From Alphaproteobacteria bacterium (lineage in GTDB: Bacteria > Pseudomonadota > Alphaproteobacteria > Micavibrionales > Micavibrionaceae), in assembly GCA_030424975.1 (NCBI GenBank), contig JAUHVY010000002.1:620001-684000 (forward strand): a stretch of DNA of 64,000 nt, in the 5' to 3' direction. The stretch's first letter is position 1; each line of letters opens with the position of its first letter. The notes below the pieces were generated by a model. It worked only from the letters and a program-made list of their open reading frames with translations. It was not told the DNA's origin and did not search any database. Position numbers and translations under genes: made by a program. Below, piece by piece: positions 53,101-63,300 of this stretch.

Positions 53101-54950
53101 CTGATATGATGACCGTTAATACGAATGCAGTGATCGAAGAAACATTAATTCGCGCGCAAATTCACAAGATTACAGAATCCGGCGAAGAGTTAACACAGGC
53201 AAAATTAGACGGCCTTGACCGTACCTTGACACCTGACAATATTGATATTGTGACTGACTATATGGCTGCAAAAGGCTTGTCAGAAGCGGATATTGCCAAA
53301 TTTAGCGGTGCTGTCGTCGGTCAAAAATCAAACCCCGAAGATAATGTTCGCATTGACGGTATGGCGGTTGATTTCTTTTCAACAAATCCGCGTGACCCGA
53401 GCGCAGGTGAAAAGCAAGATCATACAGTTATGCGTCAATCGCATTTCGGTAATCAGTTTAAATTGAGCCTTGCGGATTGGGCGCCGCAGGTTGTTCCTGA
53501 TGTTGATCCGAATACAGACGCTGATCCTTTGCGTGATCGTTATTTGGAATATAACAAAGATAGACCATGTGAAGTGCCTAAGTTCTATAAGAACGAGGAA
53601 AACGGTTCTGTTATGGCTTTGATCCGTGATAAAAACGGCAATGATGATCCGTCTGATGATACTTTCCGTGAATTGGAGTTTGATCATTACCTTGATACAC
53701 ACCGTATTCAAGATAGCGATGGTGAAGATTTAAAAGCATTGCTTGATAATTATAACTGGCAGAACCCGACGGATGAGGGTGTTCGTAACCACATCAATAA
53801 GGTGTTGTGTCTTGATCCGTTTAACTATAACCACACACCAGAGGGCAACCAGCCTTATGTCGCTACGGTTACAGAGCAGCAAAACAATAATGATGATGCT
53901 GGCAATAATCGTACACGTAACTACGAAGAGCGCCATGCCGTTCCTGAAACATTCAAAGATCTGAGAAAGCTGACGGAAGAGCAAGCTGATTTCTTGTCGG
54001 AAATGATGGATTTGGAATCTATGGGCGGTATTGGAAATGTAGCTGAGCGTGATATTAAGCACCCGTTGGATGTAATGTTTGAAAATGCTATTGGTAACGA
54101 TGACTATAACTCAGGCTATGTTGTGCTTGAGCTGGAAGCGTTTGGTTTCGATCATCCTGATTTTGATGCGGTGGTTGCGATGCGTGACGGCAACAGCATT
54201 GATTACCGATATGTCGATTATGATACTGATTATATCAAGCCGTTGTCCGAGCAAAGAATTGGCGGTGGTGATATTAGTGTGCCGCACAACCCAGATTCCG
54301 GCCCGCGTCGTCTTGATGACTTCCTTGATGAGGTAAGCAGACCAGTTGGTGGTAATCTAAATTTTGCGCCAAGTGGTGGGTATTTAGCGATGTTATCTAT
54401 CGTGCCGTCAGGTGAAAATGGTATTAAATCAGTGAATGCAATGGATGCGGTATACGGAAACGGTGCATCCAGCCGTTATCAGCAAGATTATATTACGAAC
54501 TATAATCGTCGCTTTAATGAACGTACGGCAGAAGAGGCGCTAAATAATGCGTCGAGAATGTATTCGAACGAGAACTTTACAGGTTTAAGTGAGGACGAGC
54601 GTCGCAGACTGGATGAATATGCCGCACAGCAACGCAGCAGTAATTCTCCGCGTCAGGGTGAATTTAATAACCGTAGTGGTGTTGAAGAAGAGCGCCGCCA
54701 AGAGCAGTGTAAACCAATTCCGCAAACACCGGGAATTGGCGCGCCTTGGATTAATAAAATTAACCGCTTTAAAAACAAGTTCGGCAATGATGATTGTGAA
54801 GAAGAGCCGCCAACAAATTCAGAAGGTCGCGTGCGTGAAAATATGTCAGATATGGGTGTAATGCCTGAGGCTGCTGAGGGTGATATCCTTGGTGTATACT
54901 CACCGCAGCTTGATAATAATAGCAACGCTTCAATGGGTGCGGGTCGCTAA
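50103..54950 (+). CDS. Very large acidic protein with four degenerate internal repeats
   Basis: This 1615-residue protein has no signal peptide and no obvious transmembrane domain. Four degenerate units fill the first 670 residues, at about 39-121, 165-284, 350-456 and 530-666. Each contains a G-x-Y-x-x-x-x-G-x-x-L core (GGYDAAYGQML, GTYTPAFGQQL, TGYVSGLGDAI, GSYDENVGNQL) and ends in similar text (TLNQLQASG, DLNYLHEKNEL, TMEGLSAQNEL, SMNKLHQENIL). Gln/Asn-rich linkers separate them. A hydrophobic patch near 720-750 (MISGVLAVFGINVGRLWG) is followed by a long acidic second half rich in Asp and Asn, with scattered Cys. The C-terminus is polar. It may be a secreted effector, adhesin or scaffold. 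The tandem DotA-like genes 5-9 kb away make a type IV secretion substrate thinkable, but there is no direct evidence. Confidence 0.8.
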   Translation: MAGPTGGNTISLNQDQVLTMHDQVLGLAMVIGMPPPPNGGYDAAYGQMLNGAIQEIIGANTRYVVPNPEDDAYNTVSERIYMGLDPQFASSFGLESAADVKELLQNVDEYTLTLNQLQASGVDFAALAQQQQQQTNTQSQPQMRTETRTQPSREVPDDVKARVQRVEAALKNSAGSIDGLSESSIGAIDGILDEKSYAAYETALSFMAQKAGLSDELAAQGGTYTPAFGQQLKTALDGRLDTALSLAGRALLDEDTIKGYEALKRSLPQLVSDLNYLHEKNELRPVTTQTVTVQIPVETPQENVPAGNQNNVSDNQGGGSANDEQPENTNQNNQPEQSVRTLSAEVIADNKLIQETLRDALAEQGLSTQGLRTDGQWDQTSLTKLNAVIDIIKAQTGLNTGEFSATGYVSGLGDAIKQKIASDDALKTQVLNVMTEADLNKLLDTMEGLSAQNELRVSVGSGATVQQGPAEMTTELATKVVEQALFKIGGQMAGAQGGGEGGMLSMITGALGGGETKGPFTPLTEEQANDGVFDNASRDLTAQAIMMLKGMNGDENADGSYDENVGNQLMMGILTKDSFNDIRNQMTMSAEQAALLGISVPEGNSTTLPIPKMSEEHARELLSGHYDQLTSKFQSEAEFNAYRERIMPLTLMFDSMNKLHQENILMDNERAKQVNNKNMMLDMAGQMMDQFAPGLKSFLQDFFTNSEFGKMISGVLAVFGINVGRLWGDNDENAALERAEPAIAKGFEHFYENAKDDLTEELSRDPNHQEVMARTSEDMMEKLEGSWAFGKAMDILFKDQDEQVIHDAVENALAQASAQSTPEASRQAFSQSLIEAGKQFQNGQDLDVAAINAYLAEAQQEIQATNGTIPTTSEGQTNAVGGVIPGNTQENQGAGNNTGNDTNASSNVTSEVLTQASINESTGQPHTRNDEAPVVDADVVEAGNQRVELAFTPNRDEWVQGPLRYSHGRVQDIQEVLGNNADKLDLSLDADMMKINGTYSDMMTVNTNAVIEETLIRAQIHKITESGEELTQAKLDGLDRTLTPDNIDIVTDYMAAKGLSEADIAKFSGAVVGQKSNPEDNVRIDGMAVDFFSTNPRDPSAGEKQDHTVMRQSHFGNQFKLSLADWAPQVVPDVDPNTDADPLRDRYLEYNKDRPCEVPKFYKNEENGSVMALIRDKNGNDDPSDDTFRELEFDHYLDTHRIQDSDGEDLKALLDNYNWQNPTDEGVRNHINKVLCLDPFNYNHTPEGNQPYVATVTEQQNNNDDAGNNRTRNYEERHAVPETFKDLRKLTEEQADFLSEMMDLESMGGIGNVAERDIKHPLDVMFENAIGNDDYNSGYVVLELEAFGFDHPDFDAVVAMRDGNSIDYRYVDYDTDYIKPLSEQRIGGGDISVPHNPDSGPRRLDDFLDEVSRPVGGNLNFAPSGGYLAMLSIVPSGENGIKSVNAMDAVYGNGASSRYQQDYITNYNRRFNERTAEEALNNASRMYSNENFTGLSEDERRRLDEYAAQQRSSNSPRQGEFNNRSGVEEERRQEQCKPIPQTPGIGAPWINKINRFKNKFGNDDCEEEPPTNSEGRVRENMSDMGVMPEAAEGDILGVYSPQLDNNSNASMGAGR

Positions 54951-54972
54951 GATAATCCCCCCTGAAAAATTT

Positions 54973-55002
54973 AAAACCGCCATATTGTTGGCGGTTTTTT
55001 TA
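54973..55002. terminator. Bidirectional terminator between the 1615-residue gene and tag
   Basis: AACCGCCA and TGGCGGTT arms form a stem with a 6-base loop. T runs follow on the plus strand and TTTTAAATTTTT-type sequence on the minus strand, serving two convergent genes. Confidence 0.85.
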
Positions 55003-55018
55003 TGCGCATTTCTAACGC

Positions 55019-55597
55019 CTATTCTGTGTGGCACCCCTTTATGTGGTCATTGACAATGCCCATTGATTGCATAAATGCATAGCATGTTGTTGGACCGACA
55101 AATTTCCACCCGCGTTTTTTCAAATCTTTTGAAAGAGCTGCCGATTCATCAGTTTTACCGACTACCTCGCTTTTGTTTGCGGGTTGTTGGTGGCTTTGCG
55201 GTTTAAATGACCAAAAATAATTGCTTAATGACCCTTTTTCTTCAATTAAGGCTATCGCACATTTTGCATTATTGATTGCGGCCTCTATTTTACCGCGATG
55301 GCGGATGATGCCGGCATTCTGGAGGAGGCGCTCTACATCTTTATCGGTGTACGTGGCGATTTTGCGAAAATCGAACTGATCAAACGCATCGCGAAAGGCT
55401 GCACGTTTTCGTAAAATAGTGATCCAGCTTAAACCTGATTGAAATCCTTCAAGGGTAATTTTTTCAAATAAGCGCACATCATCATATACGTGCTTGCCCC
55501 ATTCTTCATCATGATACCGTACATATTCCGCATCATCACCGCACCACCAACACCGTTTTTTGCCGTCCTCGCCTATGATTATTCCGTTTTGTGACAT
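55019..55597 (-). CDS. tag: DNA-3-methyladenine glycosylase I
   Basis: Tag removes 3-methyladenine from alkylated DNA. Starting at MSQNGIIIGEDGKKRCWWCG (55597) the protein is 192 residues, the usual length, and a GAGG lies 6 bases upstream. The longer open frame overlaps the start of the next gene on the other strand and is not typical. Zinc and active-site text includes KRCWWCG, YHDEEWG, LFEKITLEGFQSGLSWITIL with the catalytic Glu, and GPTTCYAFMQSMGIVNDH near the C-terminus, ending HIKGCHTE. A polar insert (SHQQPANKSEVVGKTDESAA) is also seen. Confidence 0.94.
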   Translation of the reverse strand: MSQNGIIIGEDGKKRCWWCGDDAEYVRYHDEEWGKHVYDDVRLFEKITLEGFQSGLSWITILRKRAAFRDAFDQFDFRKIATYTDKDVERLLQNAGIIRHRGKIEAAINNAKCAIALIEEKGSLSNYFWSFKPQSHQQPANKSEVVGKTDESAALSKDLKKRGWKFVGPTTCYAFMQSMGIVNDHIKGCHTE

Positions 55598-55714
55598 GTG
55601 TGACCTCATTTTATGGATACGATACAAATTGGACTCTAAATTATTTTTTCTTTTTAGAAAATAGTAATGCCTGTAAGTTATTGTATAGGCATGGATATTT
55701 TTTAAGGGGGGCAT

Positions 55715-56791
55715 ATGCCATTTCATCTTTTTAATACATTTTTTAATCGGCGAAAAAATAAGCCCATTCCCGAGGTGACAGACCTTCGCGATGATGATGA
55801 AAAGTCATTTATGGAGCGCAGTCAGCAGCAGCTTGTAATGCTGGAGGAAATCAGACAGGAAAAGCTCGCTAGTTTCTTATTTCGCAAAAAAATAGCCATC
55901 CCTACGGCCGCGATCATAACCCCTGCTTTGGCTTATGCGGATTACTGGTTGATGTTTTTGCATATGTCCAAAGATGATGAAGGGGCGGCGGGCTTGAGCG
56001 TATTTTTTCTTGGCGCGCTATATACATGGGTGACCAGTCCGCGCAGGCAATATGCCAAGGCGTATAAGGAGCGTATCCTTCCCGAGATCGCAAAGTTATT
56101 CGGCAACTTTACCTATGATATGGATGGGCAGATACCGCTGCATCACATGCAGAAATCAAAAATATTGCCGCGCCATGACAAATATGAAAGTGAGGATTAC
56201 TTCATCGGTCAATATAAGGGCGTGAATATTCAATTTTCAGAGGTTGATTTTAAACAAAAGCGCCGTTCAAAAAACAGAACATATTATGTGTCCGTGTATA
56301 AGGGGCTTGCGATATTGCTGGATATGCAAACAAAGAAATTTTACGGCCATACAATGTTGGAGCGTGATAAGGGTAAAGTTTCCGAGTGGTTTAAAGAAAG
56401 GTCCAGCAAGCTGAAGCGCGCAAATTTGGTTGATCCTGAATTTGAAAAAATGTTTGATGTTTATACGAATGACCAAGTGGAGGCGCGCTATCTGATTGAT
56501 CCTGTTATGATTGAAAAAATTAAGGGGCTGCAGGAAGAATATGACGGTGAAAGCCTGACTGCAGCTTTTTACGATAGTAAGATGCTCGTCCTTATTCAAA
56601 GTCCGCATAATTATTTCGAGCCGGCGGAGTTGGAGGTTCCTGCAAGCGACCCTCGTTCAATTATCAGTATGAAGCGTGAAATCGGTCAGGTTTTATCATT
56701 GATAGACCGTTTAAGTTTGTATGATCCTTATGCTGTTCATGGTGACAGAGAGAATAATCCGCGCGATGATGAAATGCATGATGTGGCTTAG
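55715..56791 (+). CDS. DUF3137-like membrane protein
   Basis: The 358-residue protein starts after a strong AAGGGGGG site. It has a basic and acidic N-terminal region with a coiled-coil-like stretch (RSQQQLVMLEEIRQEKLAS), then two membrane helices (IAIPTAAIITPALAYADYWL and AAGLSVFFLGALYTWVT). A long cytoplasmic domain follows with YKERILPEIAKLFGNFTYDM, HDKYESEDYFIGQYKGVNIQ and FSEVDFKQKRR, then YVSVYKGLAILLDM. This order matches the DUF3137 family (EDYFxGxxxGVxIxFSE). The family function is unknown. It lies between tag and a minus-strand protein with TraB-like motifs. Confidence 0.75.
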   Translation: MPFHLFNTFFNRRKNKPIPEVTDLRDDDEKSFMERSQQQLVMLEEIRQEKLASFLFRKKIAIPTAAIITPALAYADYWLMFLHMSKDDEGAAGLSVFFLGALYTWVTSPRRQYAKAYKERILPEIAKLFGNFTYDMDGQIPLHHMQKSKILPRHDKYESEDYFIGQYKGVNIQFSEVDFKQKRRSKNRTYYVSVYKGLAILLDMQTKKFYGHTMLERDKGKVSEWFKERSSKLKRANLVDPEFEKMFDVYTNDQVEARYLIDPVMIEKIKGLQEEYDGESLTAAFYDSKMLVLIQSPHNYFEPAELEVPASDPRSIISMKREIGQVLSLIDRLSLYDPYAVHGDRENNPRDDEMHDVA

Positions 56792-56873
56792 GAAAGGCGT
56801 CATTTCCAAAAAACAAACGATATGACCCGTATATGGTTCATTGGTTGCAAATTGGGGTCATTTGTAATCTGCT

Positions 56874-58319
56874 TTATATACGCATCTCTGTGTGTGTTTG
56901 TTCATGCGCAGAAAGTTCCAGACCAGCCTCATCGTTGTTTAGATCTGATGGTGATGTGAACGGATCGATGGCGCGCACGGTCTCAGATGCCGGGTTTGCC
57001 GTTTCATTGTAAAATCCGGACAGGGTAAAGCTATCTGAGGCATCCCAATTAATCTCTGGCTCCCCCGAAAGCGGCGCATTTTCAATGACCGTTGTGTATG
57101 GCCCGTCAAAAACATCTGTCGGAGAGGTGTTTTGTGATAATTGATCGCCTCTGTCAACCGGGGCATCAAATTGAGGGATGTTATCAATTGGCTGGGGGGC
57201 TTCTCCGCGCTCTTTCCAGGTGCCTTTACCGTAATCAAGTTCGTAGTCAGGGTCTTCGAATGATGAATAACCAAAGACGCCAAGAATATCATCGATGACA
57301 GTCGGCTCTTGTAATGGCAAGAATGCAGTTTCGGGATCCGAATATTTGGGCATGCCGTAGAATGTTGAATCCTTGTCGTTATACAAAGCAATAACAGCTG
57401 CACCGCCTTTTTCATTCAGATAGGCATCAAGGTCACCATCTTTATGAACTGTATGGCCTGCTCCGTATAGGAGTGCTGTTTTCTCTCCTCCGGAGAGTTC
57501 TTCGACATTTTGTGCAACAAGTTCATCTTGTCTGACGCGCTCTTGGATCCATAGCTGTAGTTTTAGATTTTGTATCGCTACATCGGGATATGCGTTTATT
57601 TCTTCGGCTTTATCACGGACGGAAAATGTATTCTCTTCATACATTTTTGCGGCTTGGTCGGCGTAATCTTGGTTGCTTTGCTTGACCTCTGCTTCGATGC
57701 GTTCATCCAGTCCTGTATATTTTTCTTGTGAATTTACAGCATCATTTATGGCCTGAAGGTCGGCCTCGCTAATATGGCCTGAACCCGTCTGTTGAATGGC
57801 GTCGACTATGCGCTGACCAATTTCCATGTCGCGCTCATGATCAAGGCGCATCGCTTCGGGAGAGTATAGGCCCTCGCCGCGATTAAGGGAGTGGACATGC
57901 ATATCTGCCGCTTTTGCTTGATCGGCAAGTTTTAAAATTTCCTGCTCTAATTCTTGCTCGCTCGCAAATACAATACCGCCAACACCGGTTGTGCCCATTT
58001 TTACGCTATCGATAATAAAGTCTTCGAATTGATCTCGGGTAATTTGGTCATCAATATATGCATTGATGACGACTGATCGTGTGTCGCCCAAACCCTCGCG
58101 CATAATGTGTTTAACACCGCCTGCGGCCAACGCATCGAATACTTCGGGGCTGGTAATCAGGTTCATATTATCTTTATCAAGGTGGTTTTCCGCAAAGACA
58201 ATGGCATGATTATCCTTTGCGATTTGTTCAATTTTTTCGCCAAGAGTTGCACGGGCGTCTTCGGTATCCGCAACCGGCGCTTGTGCGTTTGAATTATCGT
58301 GATTGAATACTTCACCCAT
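56874..58319 (-). CDS. Large protein with TraB/EreA/ChaN-like His motifs, 481 residues
   Basis: I chose the ATG at 58319 (GGGTGA about 8 bases upstream); a GTG four codons earlier is the alternative. The protein has no signal peptide. The N-terminal part has AIVFAENHLDKDN (Glu44, His46), KHIMREGLGDTRS near 70-82, and MHVHSLNRGEG near 140. LLYGAGHTVHKDG (His289) is at the end of a domain of about 310 residues. Spacing of an ExH near the start, a central Glu/Arg and H, and a GxGH at the end resembles the TraB/ChaN/EreA-type hydrolase or haem-binding fold. The match is by eye only. The last about 170 residues are acidic and disordered. It could be a secreted enzyme or a prey- or host-directed effector; no evidence shows that. 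Confidence 0.7.
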   Translation of the reverse strand: MGEVFNHDNSNAQAPVADTEDARATLGEKIEQIAKDNHAIVFAENHLDKDNMNLITSPEVFDALAAGGVKHIMREGLGDTRSVVINAYIDDQITRDQFEDFIIDSVKMGTTGVGGIVFASEQELEQEILKLADQAKAADMHVHSLNRGEGLYSPEAMRLDHERDMEIGQRIVDAIQQTGSGHISEADLQAINDAVNSQEKYTGLDERIEAEVKQSNQDYADQAAKMYEENTFSVRDKAEEINAYPDVAIQNLKLQLWIQERVRQDELVAQNVEELSGGEKTALLYGAGHTVHKDGDLDAYLNEKGGAAVIALYNDKDSTFYGMPKYSDPETAFLPLQEPTVIDDILGVFGYSSFEDPDYELDYGKGTWKERGEAPQPIDNIPQFDAPVDRGDQLSQNTSPTDVFDGPYTTVIENAPLSGEPEINWDASDSFTLSGFYNETANPASETVRAIDPFTSPSDLNNDEAGLELSAHEQTHTEMRI

Positions 58320-58519
58320 AAGAATTATCACCCATTTTTATTTTTATAATTTTATAGCATATCAGGTGTTCAGAGCAATGTTTTTGTGCGATGCGGGGTA
58401 AAATGGTGACATTCGTGTTTAACTGAAACCCATTGTGATCTGCCGTGTTGACACGCAGTGTGATATGCGCGAAAAAGGGAACGGATATAAAAGATTTAAA
58501 ACCAAAGGGATCCAGCAAA

Positions 58520-60199
58520 ATGGCATCGTATGAATATGTATATGTAATGAACGGACTGACCAAGGCGTATGGCAATGGAAAAAAAGTTCTTGAGAATGTG
58601 ACCTTGAGCTTTTTTCCGGGTGCGAAAATTGGTGTTTTGGGGCCGAACGGTGCAGGTAAATCGACGCTTTTAAAAATTATGGCCGGTGTAGATAAAGATT
58701 TCATGGGTGAGGCATGGTCTGCAAAGGGCGCGCGCGTCGGATATCTGGAGCAGGAACCGCAGCTCAACCCCGATAAAAATGTTGGTGAAAATGTTATGGA
58801 GGCCTTGGCTGATATCAAAGCTATGGTCGATCGCTTTAATGCCATTGGCATGGAAATGGCGGAGCCTGATGCTGATTTTGATAAATTGTCAGAGGAAATG
58901 GGCGATTTACAGGAGAAAATTGATGCCGCTGATGGGTGGGAGTTGGACCGTACAATACAAATGGCGATGGATGCTTTGCGTTGCCCGCCTGCGGATTCTC
59001 CGGTGACGAATTTGTCAGGTGGTGAAAAGCGCCGCGTTGCGCTGTGTAAGCTTTTGTTGGAAAAGCCTGATTTGCTGTTGCTTGATGAACCGACGAACCA
59101 CTTGGACGCGGAGAGTGTGGCATGGTTACAACGTTTCTTGAGCGAGTATAACGGCGCAGTTGTTATGGTTACGCACGATCGTTATTTCCTGGATAATGTA
59201 ACGGGTTGGATTCTTGAGGTCGACCGTGGGCGCGGTATTCCGTATGAGGGCAATTATTCTGCCTATTTGGATGCAAAGGCGAAGCGTATGCACCAAGAAG
59301 AGCGTGAGGAAACGGCACGTCAAAAAACATTGGAACGCGAACGTGAGTGGATGGGGCGTTCACCGTCTGCACGTCGTGCGAAGTCAAAGGCACGTATATC
59401 GGCCTACGAAGATTTATTGGCAGAGAGCCAAAAGAGCGATATGCGCGATGCGCAAATTGTTATCCCTGTGCCGCCGCGCTTGGGTGATCTGGTGATCGAA
59501 GCCGATCATATCCGTAAGGCATTTGGCAATAAGCTGTTGATTGATGATTTGTCGTTTAAATTGCCACCTGGTGGTATTGTTGGTGTGATCGGCCCGAACG
59601 GTGCTGGTAAATCGACATTATTTAAGATGATTACAGGTACGGAGCAACCTGATGACGGGTCTTTCAAGGTTGGTGATACAGTCAAGCTTGGCTATGTGGA
59701 TCAGAGCCGTGATGCCCTTAATCCTGATCATAATGTTTGGGAAGAGATTAGTGGCGGCACCGACATAATCAAGCTCGGTAAGGTGGAAATGCAAAGCCGC
59801 GCCTATGTTTCGGCGTTTAATTTCCGTGGTCCGGATCAGCAAAAAAAGGTTGGTGATTTATCCGGCGGTCAGCGTAACCGTGTTCATTTGGCGAAAATGC
59901 TTCGCAATGAAGCGAATGTGATCCTCCTCGATGAGCCGACAAACGATCTTGATACAGAAACTTTGGCAGCACTAGAAGAGGCGCTGGAGCGTTTTCCGGG
60001 GTGTGCGGTCGTGATTTCGCACGATCGTTGGTTCCTTGATCGTCTTGCGACCCATATTTTGGCGTTTGAAGGCGATTCACAGGTCACATGGTTCGAAGGA
60101 AACTATCAAGATTACGAGGCTGATTACCACAAACGTATGGGGCATGATGCTGATACACCAAAACCTATTAAATACAGGCCCTTAAGCAAGGCAGGTTAA
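58520..60199 (+). CDS. ettA: Energy-dependent translational throttle protein EttA (ABC-F)
   Basis: EttA is a ribosome-associated ABC-F ATPase that gates entry into elongation according to the ATP/ADP ratio. With the start [20 protein letters not shown] (58520) it has 559 residues, close to the usual 555. The two ABC domains show Walker A (GPNGAGKST twice), signature [15 protein letters not shown] and [15 protein letters not shown], and Walker [13 protein letters not shown] and [12 protein letters not shown]. The linker between them is long with a charged coiled coil ([20 protein letters not shown]), and the first domain has the family's arm insert ([20 protein letters not shown]). AAAGGGA is upstream. 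It is a single-gene unit ended by a terminator. Confidence 0.95.
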   Translation: MASYEYVYVMNGLTKAYGNGKKVLENVTLSFFPGAKIGVLGPNGAGKSTLLKIMAGVDKDFMGEAWSAKGARVGYLEQEPQLNPDKNVGENVMEALADIKAMVDRFNAIGMEMAEPDADFDKLSEEMGDLQEKIDAADGWELDRTIQMAMDALRCPPADSPVTNLSGGEKRRVALCKLLLEKPDLLLLDEPTNHLDAESVAWLQRFLSEYNGAVVMVTHDRYFLDNVTGWILEVDRGRGIPYEGNYSAYLDAKAKRMHQEEREETARQKTLEREREWMGRSPSARRAKSKARISAYEDLLAESQKSDMRDAQIVIPVPPRLGDLVIEADHIRKAFGNKLLIDDLSFKLPPGGIVGVIGPNGAGKSTLFKMITGTEQPDDGSFKVGDTVKLGYVDQSRDALNPDHNVWEEISGGTDIIKLGKVEMQSRAYVSAFNFRGPDQQKKVGDLSGGQRNRVHLAKMLRNEANVILLDEPTNDLDTETLAALEEALERFPGCAVVISHDRWFLDRLATHILAFEGDSQVTWFEGNYQDYEADYHKRMGHDADTPKPIKYRPLSKAG

Positions 60200-60273
60200 A
60201 GTGGGTGTACGTGTCCCGTTAACATAAAAAATTGCCTTATTTTTGACACAATCTAAAAAATGACAAAAAAATG

Positions 60274-60300
60274 ACGGAAAAGCTCGCTTTTTCCGTTATT
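60274..60300 (+). terminator. Probable intrinsic terminator after ettA
   Basis: ACGGAAAA (60274-60281) and TTTTCCGT (60289-60296) form a stem with a 7-base loop, followed by TATTTT. It lies 74 bases after the stop. Confidence 0.55.
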
Positions 60301-60384
60301 TTAATGCTATTGTAAATCAAGATTATATAAAATTCGCTAAAGTTGCGACTTTTATTTGTTTTGGGTCATTACAAGATATAGTGA

Positions 60385-63300
60385 GTGGATAAGGTGTATA
60401 ATATAAAGACAAGGGATGTAATCGGATACGCAACAATGCCCCGCGTTGTTCCGCGCTTTAAGGCTCTCTTTTCAACCGGTTTCGGTTATGTCGCATTTTT
60501 GATGGCGCATATATATTGCTCTGTGCGTTTGTTGCCGACAAATCACCCTTATCTTAATTCTAATAATATCGGCCGCTTTGGTTTACGCCACGTAGTGTCT
60601 GAAGCGTCCCGCAATATTAAGTTTACGACCAACAATATTGATCAGATGATCATTTATTTTGCCATGCTTGCTGGTATTTTTATGCTTGCCGCGCAGTTGG
60701 TTATTATGGTTTACGCGGTTTTTATTCAACCTGCTATGGCTTTTTCATGGTTCGATACCGCTGATCCTGCGCAAGATATTGCATATGAGCTTCTGGATCG
60801 CGTTTTTGGTGTGCCTGAGGTTTTCTGTTCTTCATATACGCCGGCTAATTGTACCGACTTTGCGGATACAATGGGTATTTCCGGTGGTGCGCGCCTGCCA
60901 TTCCATATAGCACTGCACGAGCTGTTTCGTTTCTATTCTACGGGCTTGTTATTGATCGCGGTTTTGATCTTCCTATACTTCGTTGTTGTGATTATTTTGG
61001 AAACGGCCGTGACCGGTGCTCCGTTTGGTCAGCGTTTTAAAAATGTATGGGTTCCGATCCGTCTTATCGTCGCATTGGGTCTTTTGATGCCGATTAACTA
61101 TGGTTTGAACTCCGGTCAGTTTATTGTCTTATATGCCGCGAAATGGGGGTCCAGTTTTGCGACCAATGGTTGGGATGGCTATAATGATGCTATTCGTAAC
61201 CATAGTTTCTTTACAGGATATACGGGTTCTTCAAACGGCGTGCCGTTAGGTGAGCGTTGGACTTATGTCGCTATCCCTGAAGCGCCAGACATCACACCAC
61301 TTCTTATGTCGATGTCGCTTGTTCATGCTTGCGCATATGCGTATCACAGATTGGCGGGACCTGCGAGTGGCGGATCCGCGATTCCGAATACGACCAGCGG
61401 CTCAGGTAACTATTATGATATTGATGCAAACTATACGAACGGCGCAACAGAGGGAAGCTTCCGCGTGCAGCCATACCTGGTCAAGCAGCCGATTGCATCA
61501 ATGACAAATGGCGCAATTTCAGGCTCGCCCTTAATCGGTAACCGCGATCCTTATATCTATCTTCAGAATACGACAACGGCCGATTATATGGCAGCCTTAG
61601 GGTTTTATTACGGTAGTGATATTATCATACGATTTGGTGAGCGTAAGGTTTCATCAGGAGACCCGAGTTATAGTAATGAGCTTGGTAATGTTAAACCGCT
61701 CTGTGGTGATATAAAGATTCCTGTTCTTAACTTGCTTGCTCTTGACACAAACTCAGGCCCTGACGCGATGCGCAAGTTCTATTATGATACGGTTTTGAGA
61801 TTGTGGTTCAATACTGTTCAAATCAGACAATTTGCACGTCATATGGTTGTTCATAGTATTAACTTGAATGAGGAAAAACGTGCGCATTTCTGTAGCTCTC
61901 CGGAAACGTATGGCGGTTCAGGCCAACTCTCCGGGCAGGGGACTGCCGGCTGGGGTTTGGCGCCGAACTCAACTTTGTGTGAGCAGAGGCCTCCAACACA
62001 ACAATTCCGCGCAAGATTAGCAAGTGAGGAGGATGCGAATTTACGTGCGGCCATCTCAAATGCTTGGGGAACATACGTTACGACAGAATCTTACAGTGAA
62101 ATGAATGCGATTGTTTTGGCGCGCGGTTGGGGCGGCGCCGGTATTTGGTATAACAAAATTGCCGAAATTAACAGCGCGTGGATGGATGGCGTAAGCGGTA
62201 TTCCGACGATGGATAAGTTCCCGTTGATCATGGAACAGATCAGAGAGTGGAAACTTCAGCACAACGAAAATATTGAAGGTTTGAAAGCATATGACCCGAC
62301 ATTGCAAGCCGGTTCAGCTGAAGAATCTTCGAAACAATTCGAAGTGGCTTTGGGTAGCCAAGAGTTAGTTAAGATTGGTGAAGCATTGGCAGATATGTTC
62401 GCTTTCTGGACTGAGAACTCAGAAGATGCACTGAATATGACGCGTTCTAATTTCGGGGACGTATTCCGAAGCGGTGCGCAAATGTTGCTTGGTACAACAG
62501 GTTTGCTATCTATTCGTTCTTCCAATGCGTTCTTGCATCCGTTGGCGCAGCTTGTTGCCGTTGGTAAGGGGCTTGTAAACTCTGCTGTTGTCAATATGGC
62601 TGGGGCGACGGCATCGGCCTTTATGGGCGGTATGTTTGAGGCATTGGGTAAACAGTATTCTTTCCAAAAGGGTATTAGTGATGCGGCAAGTTCGGTATTC
62701 TTTGCGATGGCGTTTATGGGGCTGACTGCAGGCTTTGTATTATTCTACGTTTTACCGTTCCTGCCGTTTGTATATTTCTATTTTGCGGTTGGTTCTTGGT
62801 TAAAGGCAATTTTTGAAGCAATGGTTGGTGTTCCTTTATGGGCTCTTGCGCACCTTCGTATTGACGGTGAAGGTTTGCCGGGGGATGCTGCACAAAACGG
62901 ATATTTCCTTATTTTAGAAATTTTCATCAGACCGATCTTAACCGTATTTGGTTTGGTTGCAGCGATCACAATTTTTGCGGCTCAGGTCAGAATATTGAAC
63001 TTAATTTGGGATTTGGTGGCTGCGAACATGTCAGGTTATACACCGCGTGAGGATATTCTCGGACAAAATTACACGGCTGATTCATATTTCAGAAGAGATA
63101 TTGCCGATGAGTTCTTCTTTACGGTGATCTATACAATCGTTGTTTATATGCTTGCTTTGGCATCATTTAAACTGATTGATAAAATTCCTGATAATATTTT
63201 GAGATGGGCAGGTGCCGGTGTGTCATCATTCGGTGATATGGATAATGACCATGCAGACAGCTTGTCCAGATATGCTGCTTATGGTGGTATGACCGTTGGT

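Noticed and set aside
55598-55726. Upstream extension of tag by 43 codons
   Set aside because: It overlaps the ribosome binding site and start of the DUF3137-like gene and has no similarity to the family; the GAGG site supports 55597.
56801-56870. ATGACCC/GGGTCAT inverted repeat between the DUF3137 and TraB-like genes
   Set aside because: The loop is about 28 bases and no T run follows, so it is not a convincing terminator.
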